From positions 1 to 64,000 of the forward strand of contig NZ_BILZ01000015.1 of the NCBI RefSeq assembly GCF_004000825.1: a stretch of 64,000 nt of DNA, given 5' to 3'. The notes under the pieces are model-generated. The model was not told the DNA's origin, did not search any database, and worked only from the letters and a program-made list of their open reading frames with translations. Both the position numbers and the translations under genes were made by a program. Position 1 is the stretch's first letter, and the number at the start of each line of letters is the position of its first letter. Below are positions 59,354-64,000 of this stretch, piece after piece. The DNA is from Paenibacillus kobensis NBRC 15729 (GTDB lineage Bacteria > Bacillota > Bacilli > Paenibacillales > Paenibacillaceae).

Positions 59354-60538
59354 CTATTGATGCAGCACGCGGCTGCACGTTTGTTCGTTCGTCTCCCGTA
59401 TGGCGCTTCGTCTTGGCATCGGTGTCCATTCGTCCGTCGAATCGAGCCAATGAACGGGAAGCTCATCTACGCCTCCTGCTGCGTTCGACCATGCGGCCGT
59501 CCAATCAGCGGGCAGCGGGACTGGAGCGGCTTCTGGAGCCGTCTGAGCAACAATCGGGTTGTTCGTTAAAGCAAGCCAAACGTACGACCAGGCACGCGGC
59601 ACGACTCTCCAAATGTCATATCCGCCGCCGCCAAGCGCAACCCATCGACCCTCTGTATAACGATCGGCGAGATCGCGAATGATGAGCGGCATTTCGCGAT
59701 AGATACGCATGCTGCAATGCATATGAGAGAGAGGATCTAGAGCATGCGCATCGCAGCCGTGCTGACTGACGATCAGATCAGGTTTGAACATGCGCGCTGC
59801 AGCCTCTACGGTTGTACGGAAGCTGTGAAGCCACGAATCGTCCTCTGTGTAAGGTTCAAGCGGCACGTTCATGCATGCGCCTACCCCGGCATCGACACCG
59901 CGCTCGTGAACGAACCCAGTTCCAGGGAACAAAAATTTGCCCGTTTCATGGATCGAATACGTAAATACGGAGTCGTCGTCGTAGAATACCCATTGGACGC
60001 CGTCCCCGTGATGCACGTCGGTATCGATATACATGATCCGTGCTCCATATTTGCGTTGGATACGGCGGATAGCGACGGCTGCATCGTTGTAGATGCAAAA
60101 TCCGGCACCCCGATGCGGGAAAGCGTGGTGGAGACCGCCCGCCATATGAAAGGCGCGAGTCGCTTGACCGCTCATAACGGTTTCGGCCGCGTAGACAGAC
60201 CCGCCTACAATGGCAGCTGTAGCGTCATGCATGCCTTGGAAATAGGGTGTATCGTCATCGGACAAACCGAATGCATCGGCTAGTGCGGCAGCATCGGCGA
60301 CGGGCTTTGCTTCGCTTAATTGCCGTACGGTACGAACATAGTCCTCACGGTGAACGGTCATAATTGTCTGTTCATCCGCGATAGTAGGTACAACGATTTG
60401 ATCCTTATTCAGTGCGCCGCATCGAATAAGCAGGTCGATGGAAGACTGTAGCCGAATCGGATTGAAGGGGTGGTGTTCATGAAACTTGTATAGCTCGGAA
60501 CCGGGATGATGGATGAATACGGCGTTTGCCGTCGTCAT
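59354..60538 (-). CDS. acuC: Acetoin utilisation protein AcuC (deacetylase)
   Basis: Histone-deacetylase-fold enzyme that removes acetyl from AcsA lysine, switching acetyl-CoA synthetase on. 394 residues. FPHRGAGFCIYNDAAVAI, IDTDVHHGDGVQWVFYDD (catalytic His pair and metal Asp) and QHGCDAHALDPLSHM are seen. AAAGGGG precedes the ATG by about eleven bases. It follows acuA in a leftward operon; the CBS-domain gene acuB, which lies between them in B. subtilis, is absent here. Confidence 0.95.
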   Translation of the reverse strand: MTTANAVFIHHPGSELYKFHEHHPFNPIRLQSSIDLLIRCGALNKDQIVVPTIADEQTIMTVHREDYVRTVRQLSEAKPVADAAALADAFGLSDDDTPYFQGMHDATAAIVGGSVYAAETVMSGQATRAFHMAGGLHHAFPHRGAGFCIYNDAAVAIRRIQRKYGARIMYIDTDVHHGDGVQWVFYDDDSVFTYSIHETGKFLFPGTGFVHERGVDAGVGACMNVPLEPYTEDDSWLHSFRTTVEAAARMFKPDLIVSQHGCDAHALDPLSHMHCSMRIYREMPLIIRDLADRYTEGRWVALGGGGYDIWRVVPRAWSYVWLALTNNPIVAQTAPEAAPVPLPADWTAAWSNAAGGVDELPVHWLDSTDEWTPMPRRSAIRETNEQTCSRVLHQ

Positions 60539-60603
60539 GAGGACGAAACCCCTTTCTGCCGCTCAAAGCGGTTGAAACGAACAATAGGATGATATAACGT
60601 GTT

Positions 60604-61238
60604 TTAGTACATGAACCGTTGACGAAACCGGACTCGGTCGAACTTCTCGACGGATGACAGCGGCACTTCGGGCCGACCCGTACCATTAAACAATTGGCGG
60701 GATGCGAGCAAATTTCGGGATCGTCTGTGGCGAACCATACCATGCCAATCGATTGCATGACACGCTCCATCATGTTGCGGTATTCCCATACGCTAAGCTT
60801 CATGCCTTCAAGATCCCAATGCCAGTAATATTCGGTCGTGTATACGATCATCCTGTCCAATTGGCCGTCTGCGAAAGCCGTTTGTATCATGTGCTTGCCG
60901 ATCCCGCCTGAGCGGTATTCAGAAGCTACCTCGACAGCGCCTAGCTCGATCAAATCGTCCATACCGGCATCCGACCAACGTTCTAGCTCGTCTGGATAGT
61001 GGAATGTGACGTAACCGACGATCATATCGCCGTCCCGGCATACAATAATTCGGCCTTCCGGAAGGTCGGCGATTTCAATTAATGCTTCCAATTGGTCGGC
61101 AGGCCGGCGAAAGGCGTGCAGTCCAGGATGCATCTGCAAAGTACGTAAACGGTCAGGAGAAACAGGACCTTCTATAACGAGTTCATGATTATTCAGCGTA
61201 ACGGTCATCCGTTGATGCCGCTTAAAATGCTCCAACAT
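60604..61238 (-). pseudogene. acuA: acuA, acetyl-CoA synthetase acetyltransferase, with apparent frameshift
   Basis: GNAT acetyltransferase that acetylates and inhibits AcsA. From the ATG after GAGGGTGAC the frame follows remembered B. subtilis AcuA (LVIEGPVSPDRL, IADLPEGRIIVC, LIELGAVEVASEYR, TTEYYWHWDLEGMKLSVWEY, TDDPEICSHPANCLMVRVG). After VRVG this frame runs into unrelated sequence, open to 60477, while the family's end (VEKFDRVRFRQRFMY, stop at 60604) continues in another frame. One extra G beside the GGG at 60670-60672 would join them. A true mutation, an assembly error, or rarely recoding could explain it. About 26 C-terminal residues are lost. Confidence 0.85.
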
Positions 61239-61301
61239 GTCACCCTCTTCATTCGTGATGTATCGGCGTGTGTGCACCCCTGAACAAGTACTGCTACTAC
61301 A

Positions 61302-61330
61302 CTTATAGCAAAATTGCATTGTTTTGAAAA
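61302..61330 (-). promoter_or_regulatory. Promoter of acuA-acuC
   Basis: On the minus strand TTTTCA and TATAAG are 17 bases apart, with an extended TGC before the -10 box. Confidence 0.6.
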
Positions 61331-61353
61331 GGATAGTCTAGCTCTTGCATCTA

Positions 61354-61362
61354 TGCTATAAT
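61354..61362 (+). promoter_or_regulatory. Extended -10 promoter of acsA
   Basis: TGCTATAAT (TATAAT at 61357-61362) is a full extended -10 box; the -35 position (TAGTCT) is poor. Confidence 0.6.
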
Positions 61363-61374
61363 AGCCTACGTGAA

Positions 61375-61390
61375 ATGAAAACGCATACTT
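61375..61390 (+). promoter_or_regulatory. cre-like site downstream of the acsA promoter
   Basis: ATGAAAACGCATACTT agrees with WTGNAARCGNWWWCAW in 15 of 16 positions. It starts about six bases after the predicted transcript start, a position where CcpA blocks transcription. Confidence 0.55.
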
Positions 61391-61444
61391 ATAACCGGTT
61401 TGTCTTTCAATTCGGATAGCCTAGATGGGGAGATGATATACCAT

Positions 61445-63169
61445 ATGATCAACTTACATCAAGAACGAATTCCGGCAACAACGAGCCGCTCTAATATAGG
61501 TAACTATGAAACGGCACGCGAGCAATTTGATTGGAAGCAAGTGGAAGAACGGTTTACTTGGCATGAAACAGGACAGGTTAATATGGCCTATGAGGCAATT
61601 GACCGTCATGTGCAAGAAGGCAAGGGAAGCAAAGTTGCGTTACATTACAGCGATGCGGCTAGAGATGAGAGCTGGACGTATGAACAGCTCAGCGTACACT
61701 CCAATCGGTTCGCCAACGTTCTCCGGAAGCATGGCGTAGGGAAGGGCGACCGTGTATTTATTTTCATGCCGCGTACGCCGGAGCTCTATGTCAGCCTGCT
61801 GGGCACGTTGAAGGTTGGTGCCGTTGTCGGCCCGCTGTTCGAAGCTTTCATGGAAACGGCTGTGAAAGACCGCTTGCTGGACAGCGGCGCGAAAGCGATC
61901 GTAACGACGCCTTCGCTGCTGGGTCGGATCAAGCGTGATGAGCTGCCGGAATTGGAGCACATCATCGTGTTTGGCGAGACGGATCAACTGGGCAATGGAA
62001 TCGTCAGCTACGAACAGGAGATGAGCACAGCTTCCGATGAAGCGGCGATTGAATGGCTCGGACGGGAAGATGGACTTATTCTTCATTACACGTCCGGTTC
62101 GACGGGCAAGCCGAAAGGCGTATTCCATGTACAGAATGCAATGCTGCAGCATTATTATACAGGCAAGGTCGTTCTAGACCTTCGCGAGGACGATATTTAC
62201 TGGTGTACGGCCGACCCAGGTTGGGTAACAGGTACATCATACGGTATATTCGCTCCATGGCTGAACGGCGCGACGAACGTTATCCGGGGCGGACGCTTCA
62301 GTCCGCAGGATTGGTACGGCACGATTCAGCGTTATGGCGTAACGGTATGGTACAGCGCGCCAACCGCATTCCGCATGCTGATGGGTGCAGGGGACGATGT
62401 AGCGTCCGGCTTCGACTTGTCGAGCTTACGCCACGTACTGAGCGTAGGAGAGCCGCTCAACCCTGAGGTCGTCCGTTGGGGGCTGAAAACGTACAATCAA
62501 CGTATTCACGATACGTGGTGGATGACGGAAACAGGCGGCCAGCTCATCTGTAACTATCCATCTATGGATATTAAGCCTGGTTCGATGGGCAAGCCTATCC
62601 CTGGCGTACGAGCTGCGATTATCGATGATCAAGGCAATGAGCTGCCGCCTTACCGGATGGGCAACCTGGCGGTTGCAACGCCATGGCCGTCGATGATGCG
62701 CCGCGTTTGGAACAACGAAGCAAAATACGAAGAGTATTTCCGTATTAACGGCTGGTACATTTCCGGCGACTCGGCTTATATGGATGAGGACGGCTATTTC
62801 TGGTTCCAAGGCCGGATCGACGACGTTATCAACACGTCCGGCGAGCGGGTAGGACCATTCGAGGTTGAGAGCAAGCTGGTCGAGCATCCTGCTGTTGCAG
62901 AAGCGGGCGTAATCGGCAAGCCGGATCCGCTTCGCGGCGAAATTATTAAAGCGTTCATCGCGCTCCGTGAAGGATTTGTCCCTTCTGACGAGCTGAAGGA
63001 CGATATCGCGAAATTCGTCAAAGTGGGACTGTCTGCGCATGCAGCGCCGCGCGAGATCGAGTTCAAGGATAAGCTGCCTAAGACGCGCAGCGGCAAGATT
63101 ATGCGCCGCGTTCTGAAAGCTTGGGAACTGAATTTGCCAACTGGCGACTTGTCAACAATCGAGGATTAA
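61445..63169 (+). CDS. acsA: Acetyl-CoA synthetase
   Basis: Activates acetate to acetyl-CoA via acetyl-AMP. 574 residues from the ATG that matches the B. subtilis-type start; a TTG 45 bases upstream has no ribosome site. Motifs: LHYTSGSTGKPKGV (P-loop), WCTADPGWVTGTSYGIF, DTWWMTETGG, YISGDSAYMDEDGYFWFQGR and, near the end, PKTRSGKIMRR with Lys551, the AcuA/AcuC-controlled acetylation site. Divergent from acuA-acuC, with a cre-like box after its promoter. Confidence 0.96.
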   Translation: MINLHQERIPATTSRSNIGNYETAREQFDWKQVEERFTWHETGQVNMAYEAIDRHVQEGKGSKVALHYSDAARDESWTYEQLSVHSNRFANVLRKHGVGKGDRVFIFMPRTPELYVSLLGTLKVGAVVGPLFEAFMETAVKDRLLDSGAKAIVTTPSLLGRIKRDELPELEHIIVFGETDQLGNGIVSYEQEMSTASDEAAIEWLGREDGLILHYTSGSTGKPKGVFHVQNAMLQHYYTGKVVLDLREDDIYWCTADPGWVTGTSYGIFAPWLNGATNVIRGGRFSPQDWYGTIQRYGVTVWYSAPTAFRMLMGAGDDVASGFDLSSLRHVLSVGEPLNPEVVRWGLKTYNQRIHDTWWMTETGGQLICNYPSMDIKPGSMGKPIPGVRAAIIDDQGNELPPYRMGNLAVATPWPSMMRRVWNNEAKYEEYFRINGWYISGDSAYMDEDGYFWFQGRIDDVINTSGERVGPFEVESKLVEHPAVAEAGVIGKPDPLRGEIIKAFIALREGFVPSDELKDDIAKFVKVGLSAHAAPREIEFKDKLPKTRSGKIMRRVLKAWELNLPTGDLSTIED

Positions 63170-63175
63170 AGAAAT

Positions 63176-63226
63176 AGGGATTGGTTTGAAGCTTCCGTTA
63201 CAACGGGCTTCAGGCTAATCCCTTTT
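63176..63226 (+). terminator. Terminator of acsA
   Basis: AGGGATT pairs with AATCCCT, with GAAGC/GCTTC and CCGTT/AACGG inside; TTTTAATTT follows. Confidence 0.85.
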
Positions 63227-63245
63227 TAATTTGTTAGGTAACGAA

Positions 63246-63294
63246 GAAGAGCGATCCGGCAGCGGCGTTATACCGCTGTGGATCGCTCTTTTGT
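63246..63294. terminator. Terminator of the FN3 protein gene
   Basis: AAGAGCGATCC pairs with GGATCGCTCTT with CAGCGG/CCGCTG inside; TTGTT follows on the plus strand and CTTCG on the minus strand. Confidence 0.75.
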
Positions 63295-63310
63295 TGCTGT
63301 ATGACTAACG

Positions 63311-64000
63311 TTAACCGGAATACTCCACCGATGTTGCTAACGACTCGCCATGATCGTTCTGTGCCCGTACTTGATACGTGCCTTTCGTGAGAAGCGCTAC
63401 GTATTCGAAGTGTGCCTCTGTAGAGGAACCGAGCTTTACGTAATTGCCGCTGCTATCAGCACTGTAATAGACGTTGTACTGCGTAACTTGATCGGATACG
63501 GGGTTCAGGCTCCATGTCAGCTGAACGCCGAGTCCCGTCGATTCGATCTTCACATCTGCAGGAGCGGTTGGCTCCGCAGCAGGTGCGTCGGTTGTTCCAT
63601 CGTTGCCTCCGGCGGCTGGATCGGTTGGAAGGCCTGTATTCGGATCGATAACGGATCCGGTGCCGTTATCGGTTGTCGAGCTGCCGCCTGCAGGCGGTGT
63701 CGAGCTGTTATTCCCGACGGTCCGGCTTGGCGAAGATTCATGTCCAGTGACATCAACAGCTGTAATGTAATAGCTGCCCCCGTTGGCAACTGTAATTTTG
63801 AACACGGTCGGTTCTCCTACAAGAATCGTCGAACCTGACGGAACGAACGAACCCGATGCATCAGAGCGGTAAAGCCTGTAGCCGACGACGTCTTTCTCCG
63901 GATTAGGGTTGAACGTAATCTTAGACTCCGAAGCACTTATCGGATTCATCCTAACGTTGACCGGCGTTCCAGGCGCGCTGCCGTCATCGATACGCGGATC
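63311..64000 (-). CDS. Fibronectin type III protein, C-terminal part
   Basis: The frame runs past the window edge without a stop, so this is the 3' part of a longer gene. Two FN3 domains are seen: one with DVVGYRLYRSDASG and YYITAVDVTGHES, and one with LTWSLNPVSDQVTQYNVYYS and YQVRAQNDHGES. Between them is a Thr/Gly/Asp/Pro-rich linker. Such proteins in Paenibacillus are usually secreted enzymes or surface proteins; the catalytic part, if any, lies outside the window. The window's last 17 codons already read as domain (GTPVNV). Confidence 0.85.
   Translation of the reverse strand, partial: DPRIDDGSAPGTPVNVRMNPISASESKITFNPNPEKDVVGYRLYRSDASGSFVPSGSTILVGEPTVFKITVANGGSYYITAVDVTGHESSPSRTVGNNSSTPPAGGSSTTDNGTGSVIDPNTGLPTDPAAGGNDGTTDAPAAEPTAPADVKIESTGLGVQLTWSLNPVSDQVTQYNVYYSADSSGNYVKLGSSTEAHFEYVALLTKGTYQVRAQNDHGESLATSVEYSG

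Noticed and set aside
60477-60603. Real C-terminal extension of AcuA into acuC
   Set aside because: The extension is basic, low in family similarity and overlaps the acuC start, while the true family end lies in another frame just before a normal gap.

Overview
The window reads as a chromosome segment from a Gram-positive, spore-forming Bacillales bacterium of the Paenibacillus/Cohnella type. This rests on gene content and order: a pyrF-pyrE end of a pyr operon, SpeA-type arginine decarboxylase, DUF1292/DUF1885/DUF1054 proteins, a BrxC/YtxJ-CcpA pair next to acsA/acu genes, S-layer-homology and stalk-domain proteins, strong AGGAGG ribosome sites and frequent GTG/TTG starts. Base composition looks slightly above 50% G+C. 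No phage, CRISPR array or plasmid functions are visible; one transposase-like gene is present.

Layout. 0-1.5 kb: end of the pyrimidine operon. 1.6-3.5 kb: a chemoreceptor. 3.6-10.9 kb: a five-gene operon joining a MacB/FtsX-type ABC system (two ATPases, an HlyD-like lipoprotein adaptor, one large permease) to a sugar-type solute-binding lipoprotein; its second ATPase carries an AbrB-like C-terminal domain. 11.3-11.6 kb: tRNA-Ile2(CAU) and tRNA-Leu(UAA). 12-25.6 kb: housekeeping and small genes (nitroreductase, Nudix, small alarmone synthetase, ung, SLH/PrcB protein, L,D-transpeptidase, three near-identical tRNA-Val(GAC) genes, several small proteins, speA, two MFS transporters).

25.8-45.5 kb is an envelope-stress/efflux district made of three separately regulated modules: (i) OmpR-type two-component system followed by a MacB-like ABC transporter, with an 11-bp direct-repeat array between them; (ii) an ABC-2 exporter plus TetR repressor divergent from a SwrC-like RND pump, with two matching palindromic operators around the promoter; (iii) a NarL-type two-component system divergent from an ATPase and two ABC-2 permeases, resembling the B. 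subtilis linearmycin-resistance set LnrJKLMN, with a palindromic operator between. Modules ii and iii are separated by a non-coding patch of degenerate 37-bp tandem repeats and an IS1595-like transposase gene whose promoter has a LexA (SOS) box exactly in its 17-bp spacer.

45.8-64 kb is mostly central metabolism: gnd, aroK, an unusual aroA, a low-complexity repeat protein, a GlcNAc/glucose-type PTS IICBA with its own Enzyme I, then brxC-ccpA-mtnN and the divergent acuA-acuC / acsA acetate block. A cre-like site lies just after the acsA promoter, matching the known CcpA control of acetate use. acuA appears to carry a one-base frameshift near its 3' end. The window ends inside a fibronectin-III protein gene.

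All calls are from reading the sequence and remembered family motifs; no database search or folding program was run.
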